A DNA stretch of 56,336 nt from an uncultured Oscillospiraceae bacterium (GCA_900546885.1 UREN01000006.1:1-56336); one strand, 5' to 3'; shown: positions 16,521-25,664, numbered from the stretch's first letter. Made by a program: numbers and translations. The notes: generated from the sequence alone by a model not told the origin.

Positions 16521-17726
16521 TTATGCCGCAGTGGCTTCATAGCCGGAAAGGCGGGTGTGATATTGCGGCATACGGGCGCTGTCCTGCCACACAATGCGGT
16601 TTGAAAGAAAGCGGAACGTGCCGTCCCCGCCGGGTTGCACGGTGAGCTCGTGCGTGAACAGGCGGTCGGTGCCGCGGCGCATGCAGGCCACATCTACGGC
16701 AAGCGTCAGTGTGCCGTCCGCATGTTCCTGCACGTTTGTCACCTCGGGCGCCATCTCTGGCAGCACAGCCCAATAGGCAACCCCATAGGGCAAATAGGGG
16801 TAGCCGCCGGCCTCTGCGTCATATCCGGCCTGTGCGCGCAGCTGCGAGGGGGTGACGGGCAGATACTGGCACAGGGCCTGCTCGAACGCCTCCGCCGGCA
16901 CAAAGCTGGGCGCGGCAGAGTCGGCCGGGGAATAATCCTGCCCAGTGGCCAGGCGCGTCATGGCGTCAAAGGCATCGTTCAGGCACACATCGCCCATATC
17001 GCCCGCCTGCCAGTTTTTTGAAAACAAATCGTTATCGCGGTAGCCTACGGTGTCCAGGTACTGTGCTGCCGCATCCTGAAAGGCCTGCGGCACCGGCTGC
17101 GCGCGAAGCATGCTGTGGCCGTCCTCGTGCAGAGGGGAAAGGGCAAGCTCGAAAATCAGGTTGCCCTTTTCCGTAAACTGCCAGTTCTCAATATCCGTCT
17201 GCCCGGGCCCGCCGGGGTGCGCTGCCCCGGTTTCATCATATTCCAGCCTTGCCTGTGCGCAGAAGGCGCCGCTGTCTTCCAAATAGTAGCTGACCAGATA
17301 GACATGCCCGCTTTCGGCGACGCTGACGGCTTCCAGGCGGGCGTTTTGCCCGCTGAGCGCTGCCTGGCGGAAAGCGGAAAAGGCGTCCGGCGCCCCGCTT
17401 AAGGCAGACACGCCGCTGTGCTCTGGCACCAGCACAGGCTCACCGGCCTCTTCCAGCGCAGCGCGCAGGGCCCCGGCATCGCCCGCCTGCTGGCCTGCCA
17501 GCCACGGGCGGCAAAGGTCTGCCAGAGCCGCGGCGCGGCGTTCCAAATCTGCCAGGACGCTGCTGCTCACCGGTTCCAGCCCGTTTTCCGGGGCCGTTTG
17601 CGCGCTGCTTGGCGCAGGGGCCGAAGCAGCAGGCACAGAGGAGGCCCCGGCCGCGCCGCCCTGCGCACATCCAAATAACAAAAGGGCGCACAGCAGTGCG
17701 GCAGGCAGCTTCCAGTTATGTTTCAT
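16521..17726 (-). CDS. Putative lipoprotein of unknown function
   Basis: 401 residues, no family recognised with confidence (a DUF6070-like protein is possible). The N-terminus is a lipoprotein signal with lipobox LLFGC, Cys20. A Ser/Ala/Pro-rich spacer (about 24-55) precedes a mixed alpha/beta body that shows no catalytic motif I can name. The start is ATG 17726-17724, behind GGAGGAAACC on the minus strand; the frame remains open upstream into the promoter. It has its own promoter (17794-17822) and shares the convergent terminator at 16480. Presumably anchored to the outer face of the membrane. It sits beside the wall-hydrolase cluster but on the opposite strand, so a joint role is unproven. 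Confidence 0.8.
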   Translation of the reverse strand: MKHNWKLPAALLCALLLFGCAQGGAAGASSVPAASAPAPSSAQTAPENGLEPVSSSVLADLERRAAALADLCRPWLAGQQAGDAGALRAALEEAGEPVLVPEHSGVSALSGAPDAFSAFRQAALSGQNARLEAVSVAESGHVYLVSYYLEDSGAFCAQARLEYDETGAAHPGGPGQTDIENWQFTEKGNLIFELALSPLHEDGHSMLRAQPVPQAFQDAAAQYLDTVGYRDNDLFSKNWQAGDMGDVCLNDAFDAMTRLATGQDYSPADSAAPSFVPAEAFEQALCQYLPVTPSQLRAQAGYDAEAGGYPYLPYGVAYWAVLPEMAPEVTNVQEHADGTLTLAVDVACMRRGTDRLFTHELTVQPGGDGTFRFLSNRIVWQDSARMPQYHTRLSGYEATAA

Positions 17727-17793
17727 CTCGGTTTCCTCCCGGGCATGGTTTCGGCTGAGTGCCCGGCTGGCCGTGGCAAAGCAACCGAACCAC

Positions 17794-17822
17794 AGCATAC
17801 GGCATTTTGCTGCTTTTTGCAA
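17794..17822 (-). promoter_or_regulatory. Promoter of the lipoprotein gene
   Basis: On the minus strand TTGCAA (17822-17817) and TATGCT (17799-17794) are 17 bases apart, about 70 bases upstream of the lipoprotein start. Confidence 0.6.
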
Positions 17823-17871
17823 GCCACGCAGCGTCGATTGGCTCTACGCCGCGTGGAATGCCCGCAAAAAC

Positions 17872-17902
17872 AAAAGGCCCCTTCCTTGGAAGGGGCCTTT
17901 TT
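17872..17902 (-). terminator. Terminator after potD
   Basis: AAAAGGCCCCTTCC (17872-17885) and GGAAGGGGCCTTTT (17888-17901) form a 13-14 bp stem with a minimal loop, flanked by A and T runs. It lies 26 bases past the potD stop on the minus strand and would also work on the plus strand. Confidence 0.85.
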
Positions 17903-17926
17903 CGCAAAGGATGGGCAGGCTGTGCC

Positions 17927-18985
17927 TCACTGGCCGCAGGCTGCGCGGAACTCTGTCCAAATCTGCACATGGGTTTCTTCGGCCTCGGCAGAGATGTTCT
18001 GAATCATTTCCATATTGCCGGAAAAATCTTCCGGCAGGGTGAGAAACGGCTTGTATTCTTCTTCAATCAGTTCATCGGCGGCCTGGTTTGTGCAGTAGTA
18101 GCCAATGTACTCATAGCACTGCTTGGATACTTCCGGGCGCAGAATGTAATCGATGAAAGCATATGCCGCGTCCTTATTGGGGGCGTTGGCGGGAATAAAC
18201 TGCGCCATAATGCCAAAGCCAATGCCCTCCGAGGGGTACACCACCTGCAGGCCGGGGTTTTCCATGCACGCCTGTGTCACCTGGCTGGTGTACATCACTG
18301 CGGCGGAAACCTCGCCGGAAAGCAGGTCTACCTGCAGGTTGTCATCCTTAATAAGGCGAATGTTGGGCGCCAGCTCCAGCAGTTTTTCACCGGCCTGTTC
18401 AATGGTGGCAATGTCCTCGGTGTTATAGCTTTCACCGGCAATTTTCAAAGCCATGCCGTTCATGACGCGGAAGTTGCTGGTGATGCCGATGCTGCTCTGC
18501 AGCGATGTGTCCCACAAATCGGCATAGCTGGTGATTTCGGTGCTTACAGCAGAGGGGTCATATACAATGGTTTGCACGCCTGCGCCATAGGGCACGGTGT
18601 AGGCATCCTGCGGGTCGAAGAACTGGCCCTGATAAATGGGGTTTACGTTGCCAATGTTGGGAAGTTTTGTTTTGTCCAGCTCAGAGACAAGGCCCTGGGC
18701 GATGGCAGTCTCGATGATATAGTCGTCCGCAATCACCACATCGTAATCGCCGCCCTCGGCAGCCTCCAGGCGGGCCAGCATGGTCTCGTCTGTGTCAAAG
18801 CTGGAATAGTTCACCTGATAGCCGGTTTCTGCTGTGAAAGCATCCAGCACCTCCTGCGGGAACATGCCCTCCCAGGTGTACAGGTTCACTTCGCCTTTGA
18901 TTTCCGCCCCCTGCGTGCCGCCGCAGCCGGCAAGAAGGCCCAGCACAAGGCAAAGGCAGACGGCCAGGGAAACAAGTTTTTTCAT
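17927..18985 (-). CDS. potD: Spermidine/putrescine ABC transporter substrate-binding lipoprotein
   Basis: Extracellular polyamine-binding protein (SBP_bac_1/PotD type) of 352 residues. Lipoprotein signal with lipobox LLAGC, Cys21. The mature N-terminus has the PotD hallmark VNLYTWEGMFPQEVLDAF (about 30-47). Later family features are YDVVIADDYII (about 81-91), AYTVPYGAG, and the C-terminal AYAFIDYILRPE segment. The start is ATG 18985-18983 after AGGAGGAG on the minus strand; an upstream in-frame ATG lacks such a site. Last gene of potABCD, 93 bases after potC. Substrate could be spermidine or putrescine; binding-site residues cannot settle it by eye. Confidence 0.93.
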   Translation of the reverse strand: MKKLVSLAVCLCLVLGLLAGCGGTQGAEIKGEVNLYTWEGMFPQEVLDAFTAETGYQVNYSSFDTDETMLARLEAAEGGDYDVVIADDYIIETAIAQGLVSELDKTKLPNIGNVNPIYQGQFFDPQDAYTVPYGAGVQTIVYDPSAVSTEITSYADLWDTSLQSSIGITSNFRVMNGMALKIAGESYNTEDIATIEQAGEKLLELAPNIRLIKDDNLQVDLLSGEVSAAVMYTSQVTQACMENPGLQVVYPSEGIGFGIMAQFIPANAPNKDAAYAFIDYILRPEVSKQCYEYIGYYCTNQAADELIEEEYKPFLTLPEDFSGNMEMIQNISAEAEETHVQIWTEFRAACGQ

Positions 18986-19078
18986 AGCTTCTCCTCCTAA
19001 TTTTGCTGTTTTGCGCGCTGTGCGCGCAGATATGATGGAAAACATGGGCACACATGCCCCATGCCAAGCAGCAGCCCT

Positions 19079-19852
19079 TCAGCTTTTTTTTCGGCTGATC
19101 AGGGCCGAGGCGGCCACTGCCAGCACCGTAAAAGCCAACATCAGTGTGCACAGGGCGTTGATCTCGGGCGTAATGCCTGTCTTCAAAGAAGTATACACTT
19201 TCAGCGGCAGTGTATTCACATTCACACCCGTGACAAACAGGCTGATGATGACGTCGTCAAAGCTCATGGCAAAGCTGAGCAGCATGCCGGAGGCAATGGC
19301 CGGGGCAATGAGCGGCAGCGTGATGTCGAAAAACACACGCGCCTCGCTGGCGCCAAGGTCGCGCGCGGCCTCGGGCAGGCTTTTGTCCAGCCCCACAAGG
19401 CGCGCTTTCACCAGCATGTAGACGTAGGGAATGCAGAAGGCCGTGTGCGCGATGATGAGCGTTGTCATACCGAACGGCAGGCCCAGCAGAGAGAAAAACG
19501 CCAGAAACACCATGCCCAGAATAATCTCCGGCGTCATCATGGGCAGCATAGAGATATACTCTACCACATTTTTAGTGCGCGCTTGTATTTTGGTAAAGCC
19601 CACGGCACCCAGAGTGCCAATGACGGCGGCCGCCAGCGAAGAGGACAGCCCCAGCACAATGCTGTTCACCAGCGCCTCAAACATGGCCCTGTCGCGGAAC
19701 AGCGTCTCATACCAGCGCAGGGAAAAGCCGCTCCACATGGTAGAGATGCGGTTTTCGTTGAAGGAATAGACGACCACCAGCACAATGGGCAAATAAATAA
19801 GGAACAGAATGACCCCAAGGTAAACGTTGGGCAGCTTTGTGCGGTTTTTCAT
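19079..19852 (-). CDS. potC: Spermidine/putrescine ABC transporter permease
   Basis: Inner-membrane permease, 257 residues, six hydrophobic helices as expected for PotC. The cytoplasmic EAA loop reads EAARDLGASEARVFFDITLP, which docks with the ATPase. The N-terminal segment LPIVLVVVYSFNENR and the FSLRWYETLF stretch are characteristic of PotC. Start ATG 19852-19850 with GGAGGG upstream, overlapping the potB stop by 4 bases (19849-19852), so translation is coupled. Forms a heterodimeric channel with PotB. Confidence 0.94.
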   Translation of the reverse strand: MKNRTKLPNVYLGVILFLIYLPIVLVVVYSFNENRISTMWSGFSLRWYETLFRDRAMFEALVNSIVLGLSSSLAAAVIGTLGAVGFTKIQARTKNVVEYISMLPMMTPEIILGMVFLAFFSLLGLPFGMTTLIIAHTAFCIPYVYMLVKARLVGLDKSLPEAARDLGASEARVFFDITLPLIAPAIASGMLLSFAMSFDDVIISLFVTGVNVNTLPLKVYTSLKTGITPEINALCTLMLAFTVLAVAASALISRKKS

Positions 19853-20706
19853 AAAAGGCCCTCCAGTTCGCTGGAATGGGTGACGCGTTTGTACAGCGTA
19901 ATCATCAGTGTAGTAAGCGCCATCAGCACCACGCTCAGCGCAGCGGCAAAGGGCTGGTTATGGGCTTTCATCAGCTGATCCTGAATCAGGCTGCCAACCA
20001 GCACCACTTTATTTCCGCCCAGGATATCTGCAATGAAGAACAGCCCCATCGAGGGGATGAAGGTGAGAATGATGCCGGACAACAGCCCCGGCAGCGTCAG
20101 CTTCAGCGTAACCGTACAGAACGCGCGGAAGGGCGAAGCGCCAAGGTCGCGCGCGGCTTCCACCAGGCTCCAATCCATTTTTTCCGCGCTGGAATACACG
20201 GCCAGAATCATGAACTGCAAAAGCGCATACACCATGCCCACCACCACGGCGGGGTAGGTGTACAGCAGTTTCAGGGGGGAACTGGTGAGCCCCAGGCCCA
20301 TCAGAATCTGATCCAGCGTGCCATTGGCGCGGAAGATGATCATCCAGCCATACAGGCGGATGAGCGAATTCGTCCAAAACGGAATCATAATCAAAAGCAT
20401 CATGCGCTTTTTCCACACAGGCGGCAGTTTGGCCATAAAATAGCCAAACGGATAGCCCAGCAGGGTGATGAACACCGTGCTGGTGATTGCCAGTTTGAAC
20501 GATTCCGCAAACGTCTGCAGATAGATGGGGGTGAGGATGTTTTTGTAGTTATCCAGCGTGAAGGAGTTCACCACGCCCCACACTTCGCCGCGCTGCAGAA
20601 AGCTGAGCACCACCATATAGATGAGCGGCCCGGCAACAAATAAAATGGTAAAGATGTAAAGGGGCGCCAGCATCAGCCAGATGCCCGTTTGCCTGCGTTG
20701 CTTCAT
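19849..20706 (-). CDS. potB: Spermidine/putrescine ABC transporter permease
   Basis: Second permease of the polyamine importer, 285 residues. It contains the PotB-typical IPFWTNSLIRLYGWM (about 111-125) and the EAA loop EAARDLGASPFRAFCTVTLK. Six membrane helices are evident. The start is ATG 20706-20704, preceded by AGGAGG on the minus strand. The reading frame continues openly upstream, but that region is the potA coding sequence. 4-base overlaps with both potA (20703-20706) and potC show a tightly coupled operon. Confidence 0.94.
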   Translation of the reverse strand: MKQRRQTGIWLMLAPLYIFTILFVAGPLIYMVVLSFLQRGEVWGVVNSFTLDNYKNILTPIYLQTFAESFKLAITSTVFITLLGYPFGYFMAKLPPVWKKRMMLLIMIPFWTNSLIRLYGWMIIFRANGTLDQILMGLGLTSSPLKLLYTYPAVVVGMVYALLQFMILAVYSSAEKMDWSLVEAARDLGASPFRAFCTVTLKLTLPGLLSGIILTFIPSMGLFFIADILGGNKVVLVGSLIQDQLMKAHNQPFAAALSVVLMALTTLMITLYKRVTHSSELEGLL

Positions 20707-21779
20707 GCCCGGGCCTCCTGGTGGGTATCCACCGGCACGGCATTCTGTGCAGCCCATGTCACGCGCACGCCGTCGCCCGCCGAAAGGGCAATGTCGATGC
20801 CATGGCGCGAGGCCACCAGCTCGTCGCCGTTTTCCAGGGCCAGCGCAATGCGCAGCATACCGCCGGCAAATGTCTTTTCCTTCACCGTGGCGGGCAGGCC
20901 GCCCTCTGTGCAGAACTCTACATGTTCGCTGCGCACGGCCAGGGTTACGCCGTCGCCTGCCTTTTTGCCGCAGCCGCAGCACAGCGCGGGAACTTCGCCG
21001 CCCGCGGCGTGCACCATAAGGGTGCCGTTGCGGTTTTCTGCCACCCGGCCCTCTACAATGTTGGCCGTGCCCACAAAGCGGGCCACAAAGCTGGTGCGCG
21101 GGCGGTCGTACACTTCGGCAGGCGTGCCCACCTGCTCAAAGCGGCCGTCGTGCATCACGGCAATGCGGTCCGACATATTCAGGGCTTCCTCCTGGTCGTG
21201 CGTGATGTAGATGAACGTCAGCTCCACCTGCTTTTGCAGGCGCTTGAGCTCCAGCTGCATCTGGCGGCGCAGCTGCAGGTCCAGCGCGCCCAGCGGCTCA
21301 TCCAGCAAAAGCACGCTGGGGCGGTTTACAATGGCGCGGGCAATGGCCACGCGCTGGCGCTGCCCGCCCGAGAGCTCTGCCGGCATGCGTGCGCCGTAGC
21401 CCGAAAGCTGCACCAGCTCCAGCGCGGCGTCCACCTCTTTGGCAATTTCAGCGCGCGGCATTTTTTTCAGCCGCAGGCTGTAGCCGATGTTGGCAGCCAC
21501 CGACATATGCGGAAACAGCGCATAGTTCTGAAACACGGTGTTCACGTCGCGCTTTTCCGGCGGCGCGGCCGTCACATCCTTTCCGCGCAGCACAACGCGC
21601 CCCGCGTCCGGCGTTTCCAGCCCGGCAATGATGCGCAGGGTGGTGGTTTTTCCGCAGCCCGAAGGGCCAAGCAGGGTTACAAACTCACCGTGCTGCACGC
21701 TCAGGCTTACGCCGTGCAGCACACCTGTGTCGCCAAAACGTTTTTCGATGTGGTCCAGTTCCAGAATCGTGTCGCTCAT
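20703..21779 (-). CDS. potA: Spermidine/putrescine ABC transporter ATP-binding protein
   Basis: ATPase of the polyamine importer, 358 residues. The nucleotide-binding domain (about 5-240) shows Walker A GPSGCGKTT, the Q-loop segment NTVFQNYALFPHM, signature LSGGQRQR, Walker B LLLDEPLGALD and the switch histidine in YITHDQEEAL. A C-terminal TOBE-type regulatory region follows (about 250-355). The start is ATG 21779-21777 after AAGGAG. First gene of the operon, expressed from the promoter at 21873-21901. Unlike many Firmicutes pot operons, no cupin-HTH regulator gene precedes it. Confidence 0.95.
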   Translation of the reverse strand: MSDTILELDHIEKRFGDTGVLHGVSLSVQHGEFVTLLGPSGCGKTTTLRIIAGLETPDAGRVVLRGKDVTAAPPEKRDVNTVFQNYALFPHMSVAANIGYSLRLKKMPRAEIAKEVDAALELVQLSGYGARMPAELSGGQRQRVAIARAIVNRPSVLLLDEPLGALDLQLRRQMQLELKRLQKQVELTFIYITHDQEEALNMSDRIAVMHDGRFEQVGTPAEVYDRPRTSFVARFVGTANIVEGRVAENRNGTLMVHAAGGEVPALCCGCGKKAGDGVTLAVRSEHVEFCTEGGLPATVKEKTFAGGMLRIALALENGDELVASRHGIDIALSAGDGVRVTWAAQNAVPVDTHQEARA

Positions 21780-21872
21780 GGGTTCTCCTTCAAAATCCTC
21801 CGCTTCGCTTGGAATGGGTGCGGCCACGGCCGCCATGCTAGCGGCGCGCAGGCCGCATACGGATACATGTTA

Positions 21873-21901
21873 AGTATAAACAATTTTCACATTTAAGGCA
21901 A
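21873..21901 (-). promoter_or_regulatory. Promoter of potABCD
   Basis: Minus strand TTGCCT (21901-21896) and TATACT (21878-21873), 17-base spacer, about 95 bases upstream of potA. It lies in the 361-base divergent gap 21780-22140, whose other recognisable element is the plus promoter at 22044. Confidence 0.62.
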
Positions 21902-22043
21902 AGGCTTTTTGCGCGGAAGGCGCCCTTTGCAGGGAGAAGTTTTCTGCGCCGGGAGAGGGAAAGTTGTATAATTCCACCAAAATGGTATAAAAAGATGCTG
22001 TGAAAGTGGCCGGCGCCGCATTCCTCTGCCCGGCCGGCGGGGC

Positions 22044-22072
22044 TGTTCTTTTCCGGCAGCATATGGTAAAAT
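22044..22072 (+). promoter_or_regulatory. Candidate promoter for the acyltransferase/kinase unit
   Basis: TGTTCT (22044-22049), 17-base spacer, TAAAAT (22067-22072) with an extended -10 TG at 22064-22065, about 70 bases before the start at 22141. A second candidate further up is TTGTAT (21964-21969) with TATAAA (21986-21991), spacer 16. Confidence 0.45.
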
Positions 22073-22140
22073 AGGCAAAGAATAAGTGACGGGCGCGCCG
22101 GGGCAGGCGCGGGCCCGAAAAACAGAGTGGAGGCGGCGCA

Positions 22141-22662
22141 GTGCAAAAACTGTTAATTCTGGGGGCGGGCGGCTATGGCCGCACCGTGGCAGAGGCCGCG
22201 GCCGGGCAATTTGAAACGGCCTTTCTGGACGATGCCTCGCCGCTGGCGCTGGCCCCGTGCGCAAGATATGCAGAGTTTGTGGGCGAATATGCGTTTGCCT
22301 ACCCGGCTTTTGGCGACAACGCCCTGCGCGCGCAGTGGCTGCAAAAGCTGAAAGCGGCGGGCTTTCGCCTTCCGGTGCTGCGCCATGCGCAGAGCTTTGT
22401 AAGCCCCAGCGCCGTGCTGGCGCCGGGCAGCGTGGTGCTGGCCATGGCGTGCGTGGGCACGGGCAGCGTGGTGGAGGAGGGCGCCATTTTGAACCTTGGC
22501 GCCATTCTGGACCACGACTGCACCCTGGGCGCATGTGCGCACCTGGCGCCGGGCGCTGTGGTAAAGGCGGGCAACTGTGTGCCGCCGCAGGCGAAAATTG
22601 ATTCCGGCTGTGTGCTGGGGCGCGCGGCCATGCCTTGGAAGGGGAATAGTGTACATGTCTGA
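22141..22662 (+). CDS. NeuD/PglD-like sugar O/N-acyltransferase
   Basis: Left-handed beta-helix acyltransferase, 173 residues, somewhat shorter than the usual 200-215. The N-terminal Rossmann-like part starts LLILGAGGYGRTVAEAA (4-20), as in PglD/NeuD sugar acetyltransferases. The C-terminal hexapeptide repeats begin about residue 85 (VSPSAVLAPGSVV) and include LDHDCTLGACAHLAPGA, where the histidine of DHD matches the catalytic base position. Start GTG 22141 after GGAGG (22130-22134). The last 8 bases overlap the next gene, whose N-terminal domain is a paralogue of this protein. An acetyl or acyl group is presumably placed on an amino sugar; the substrate is inferred from family only. Confidence 0.82.
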   Translation: MQKLLILGAGGYGRTVAEAAAGQFETAFLDDASPLALAPCARYAEFVGEYAFAYPAFGDNALRAQWLQKLKAAGFRLPVLRHAQSFVSPSAVLAPGSVVLAMACVGTGSVVEEGAILNLGAILDHDCTLGACAHLAPGAVVKAGNCVPPQAKIDSGCVLGRAAMPWKGNSVHV

Positions 22663-24277
22663 ACTGCTCATTGTGGGCTGCGGCGGGCTGGGCCGTATGG
22701 TAGGCGAGGTGGCGCTGGCCACCGGAAAATGGAGCGGTGTGCGCTTTTTGGATGACGCCGTGCGCGGCGAGGCCGTGGTGGGAAAATGTGTGGATTACAC
22801 CGAGCTCACCGGCAAATACCCCGAGGCCGTGGCTGCCTTTGGGGAAAACCGCCTGCGCCTGGCCTGGGCCGAAAAGCTGCTGGCCGCGGGCTACCGCGTG
22901 CCCAGCGTTGTGCACCCCACGGCAATTGTCAGCCCATCGGCACAGCTGGGCGAGGGCTGCCTGGTGCTGCAGGGGGCCATAGTGAACACGGCGGCCGTGC
23001 TGGGCCGCGCCTGCCTTGTGAACGCGGGCGCCCTGGTGGACCACGACGCCGTTTTGGCCAACGGCGCGCACGCCAACCTGCACGCCACGGTGAAGGGCTG
23101 GGCGCGGCTGGAAGAATGCCGCCACACCGAGGCAGCCGAAGTGGTGGCGCCCGAGCGCCGCGCCATTCCCGGTGTAGAGGCGGAAAGCCCGCTGGAAGAG
23201 GCTCTGTATGCCTTTAAGCTGGGCGAGAAGGCAAGCTATGTAAAGCCGTTCGGCGCCGGGCACATCAACGACACCTATGCCGTGTATGTGGGCGAGGGTG
23301 CGGGCGAGCTGCGGTATGTGCTGCAGCGCATCAATACGGCGGTGTTCAAAAAGCCGCTGGAAGTGATGGAGAACATCTTCGGCGTCACCGAATATCTGCG
23401 CAGGCAAATTCTGGCGCGCGGCGGCGACGCGGACCGCGAGACGCTGAGCTATCTGAAAACAAAGGCGGGCGAGCCGTATTATGAGGACGCAGATGGAAGC
23501 CCGTGGCGCTGCTATAATTTTATTACAGATTCCGTGTGCATCGAAAGCGTGCGCACCCCGCAGGATTTTTACAATTCGGGCAAAAGCTTCGGCGCGTTTT
23601 TGTGTGCGCTGGAGGCATACCCGGCGGATACCCTGCACGAGACCATTGAAAAGTTCCACGACACGCGCAAGCGCCTGGCAGACTTCGACACGGCCCTTGC
23701 GCGCGATGTGAAGAACCGCGCGCACCGCGCGCGGCCGGAAATTGCCTTTGTGCAGGCCCGCCGCGCAGATTGCCCCGTGCTGATGGACCTGTTGGAAAAG
23801 GGCGAGCTGCCGCTGCGCGTGACGCACAACGACACCAAACTGAACAATATTCTGTTTGACGAAAAGACGGGCGAAGGCCTGTGCGTCATTGACCTGGATA
23901 CCATCATGCCCGGCCTTGCGCTGAATGATTACGGCGATTCCATCCGCTTCGGCGCTACCACGGCCGCCGAGGACGAGCCGGACCTCTCTAAGGTGCACTT
24001 CAGCCTGGAGCTGTTCGAGGCCTATACCAGGGGCTATTTGGAGGCGGCCGGCAGTGCGCTGACGCCCAGGGAAAAGGAGTATCTGCCCTGGGGCGCGAAA
24101 CTGATGACGCTGGAATGCGGCATGCGCTTTTTGACAGACTACCTGGAGGGCGACACCTATTTCCGCGTGACGCACCCCACACATAACCTGGAGCGTTGCC
24201 GCACGCAGTTCAAACTGGTGGCAGATATGGAGGCCCACTGGGCCGAGATGCAGGCCATCGTGAAAAAATACAGCTGA
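22655..24277 (+). CDS. Acyltransferase (NeuD-like) fused to NahK-like sugar kinase
   Basis: 540 residues in two parts. Residues 1-180 form a NeuD/PglD-like unit (LLIVGCGGLGRMVGEVAL at 4-21; hexapeptide repeats about 88-150, including ALVDHDAVLANGAHA) that stops short of the final coils. Residues 185-540 read as a phosphotransferase of the APH fold close to N-acetylhexosamine 1-kinase: KPFGAGHINDTYAVY (196-210), catalytic loop THNDTKLNNILFD (389-401, D392 and N397) and the metal site IDLDTIMPG (411-419). ATG 22655 follows GGAAGGGG and overlaps the preceding acyltransferase stop. The reading is a kinase acting on N-acetylated hexosamines coupled to an acyltransferase; MetY lies 50 bases downstream. 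Confidence 0.8.
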   Translation: MSELLIVGCGGLGRMVGEVALATGKWSGVRFLDDAVRGEAVVGKCVDYTELTGKYPEAVAAFGENRLRLAWAEKLLAAGYRVPSVVHPTAIVSPSAQLGEGCLVLQGAIVNTAAVLGRACLVNAGALVDHDAVLANGAHANLHATVKGWARLEECRHTEAAEVVAPERRAIPGVEAESPLEEALYAFKLGEKASYVKPFGAGHINDTYAVYVGEGAGELRYVLQRINTAVFKKPLEVMENIFGVTEYLRRQILARGGDADRETLSYLKTKAGEPYYEDADGSPWRCYNFITDSVCIESVRTPQDFYNSGKSFGAFLCALEAYPADTLHETIEKFHDTRKRLADFDTALARDVKNRAHRARPEIAFVQARRADCPVLMDLLEKGELPLRVTHNDTKLNNILFDEKTGEGLCVIDLDTIMPGLALNDYGDSIRFGATTAAEDEPDLSKVHFSLELFEAYTRGYLEAAGSALTPREKEYLPWGAKLMTLECGMRFLTDYLEGDTYFRVTHPTHNLERCRTQFKLVADMEAHWAEMQAIVKKYS

Positions 24278-24327
24278 GGCTGCGGCCGCTTTGCGGCGCG
24301 CCGGCCCAAAAGAAGGGAATGTTGAAC

Positions 24328-25602
24328 ATGGCTCATATCGAAACACAGTGCCTGCACGAGGGCTATAAGCCCGGCAACGGCCAGCCGAAGGCCCTGCCCA
24401 TTTACCAGAGCACAACGTATACCTACGATTCTACCGACCATATTGGCCAGCTGTTCGATTTGACGGCCGACGGCCATATGTATTCGCGCATCTCAAACCC
24501 CACCGTGGCCTGTGTGGAAGAGAAAATAGCGGCCATGGAGGGCGGCGTGGGCGCGCTGTGCACCACGTCCGGCCAGGCGGCCAGCCTGCTTTCCATCTTG
24601 AACATCGCCAAAGCGGGCGACCACTTCATCTCGGCCTCCACCATCTATGGCGGCACGGTGAACCTGTTTGCTGTCACGCTGAAAAAGTTTGGCATCGAGT
24701 GCACCTTTGTGGACGCCGGAGCGCCGGAAGAGGAATTGCAGAAGGCCTTCCGCCCGAACACGAAAGCCGTGTTTGGCGAAACCATTGCAAACCCCGCCAT
24801 TGCGGTGTTCGATATTGAAAAATTTGCAAAGCTGGCGCACGCGAACGGCGTGCCCCTTATTGTGGACAATACGTTTGCCACGCCGGTGCTGTGCCGCCCC
24901 TTTGAATGGGGCGCGGACATTGTGGTGCACTCTACCACCAAATACATGGACGGCCATGCCGTGCAGGTGGGCGGCGTGCTGGTGGATTCCGGCAATTTCA
25001 ACTGGGAAAACGGAAAATTTGAAGAGCTTTGCACGCCGGACGAGAGCTACCACGGCGTGACGTACACCAAACAATTCGGTCGCGCCGCCTACATTACCAA
25101 GGCGCGTGTGCAGTTGATGCGCGATTTTGGCATGTATCCCGCGGCCCACACCGCTTTCCTGCTGGACCTTGGCCTGCAGACGCTGGCCGTGCGCATGGAG
25201 CGCCACTGCCGCAACGCGGAAAAGGCCGCGCAGTATCTGGCCGGCCGGCCCGAAGTGGAATTTGTAAACTACCCCACCCTGCCGGGCAACCCGTATCAGG
25301 CCCTGGCAGAAAAATACCTGCCGCAGGGGTGCGCGGGCGTCATCTCGTTTTCTATTAAAGGCGGGCGCGAGGCCGCGGTGAAATTTATGGACAGCCTGGC
25401 GCTGGCCAACAATGTGGTGCATGTGGCCGATATCTGCACATGCGTGCTGCACCCGGCTTCCTCCACGCACCGCCAGCTCACGGACGAACAGCTGGTGGCC
25501 GCGGGCATCACACCGGGGCTCATCCGCCTGTCTGTGGGGCTGGAGCACATAGACGACATCCTGCAGGACCTGGAAAAGGGCTTTTCCGCTTTAAAAAAGT
25601 AA
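24328..25602 (+). CDS. metY: O-acetylhomoserine aminocarboxypropyltransferase / sulfhydrylase
   Basis: PLP enzyme of the Cys/Met metabolism family that makes homocysteine (or methionine) from O-acetylhomoserine and sulfide (or methanethiol). 424 residues, the MetY length. The PLP lysine is K205 in HSTTKYMDGH. Other family segments are QSTTYTY (27-33), MYSRISNPT (51-59) and VDNTFATPV (179-187), and the C-terminal RLSVGLEHIDDI is typical. The start is ATG 24328, about 9 bases past AAGGGA. No SAM riboswitch or T-box is seen in the 50-base gap upstream, so it is either cotranscribed with the kinase fusion or regulated elsewhere. Ends at the terminator at 25665. Confidence 0.93.
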   Translation: MAHIETQCLHEGYKPGNGQPKALPIYQSTTYTYDSTDHIGQLFDLTADGHMYSRISNPTVACVEEKIAAMEGGVGALCTTSGQAASLLSILNIAKAGDHFISASTIYGGTVNLFAVTLKKFGIECTFVDAGAPEEELQKAFRPNTKAVFGETIANPAIAVFDIEKFAKLAHANGVPLIVDNTFATPVLCRPFEWGADIVVHSTTKYMDGHAVQVGGVLVDSGNFNWENGKFEELCTPDESYHGVTYTKQFGRAAYITKARVQLMRDFGMYPAAHTAFLLDLGLQTLAVRMERHCRNAEKAAQYLAGRPEVEFVNYPTLPGNPYQALAEKYLPQGCAGVISFSIKGGREAAVKFMDSLALANNVVHVADICTCVLHPASSTHRQLTDEQLVAAGITPGLIRLSVGLEHIDDILQDLEKGFSALKK

Positions 25603-25664
25603 GCCGGCAGGCATGAAAATGGGCAAAAGGACGAAAAATTGCCCTGAAATATAGTAAAACGTCC

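Noticed and set aside
21893..24415. An 840-codon minus-strand open frame
   Set aside because: Antisense to the acyltransferase and kinase fusion genes; no ribosome site or recognisable domain.
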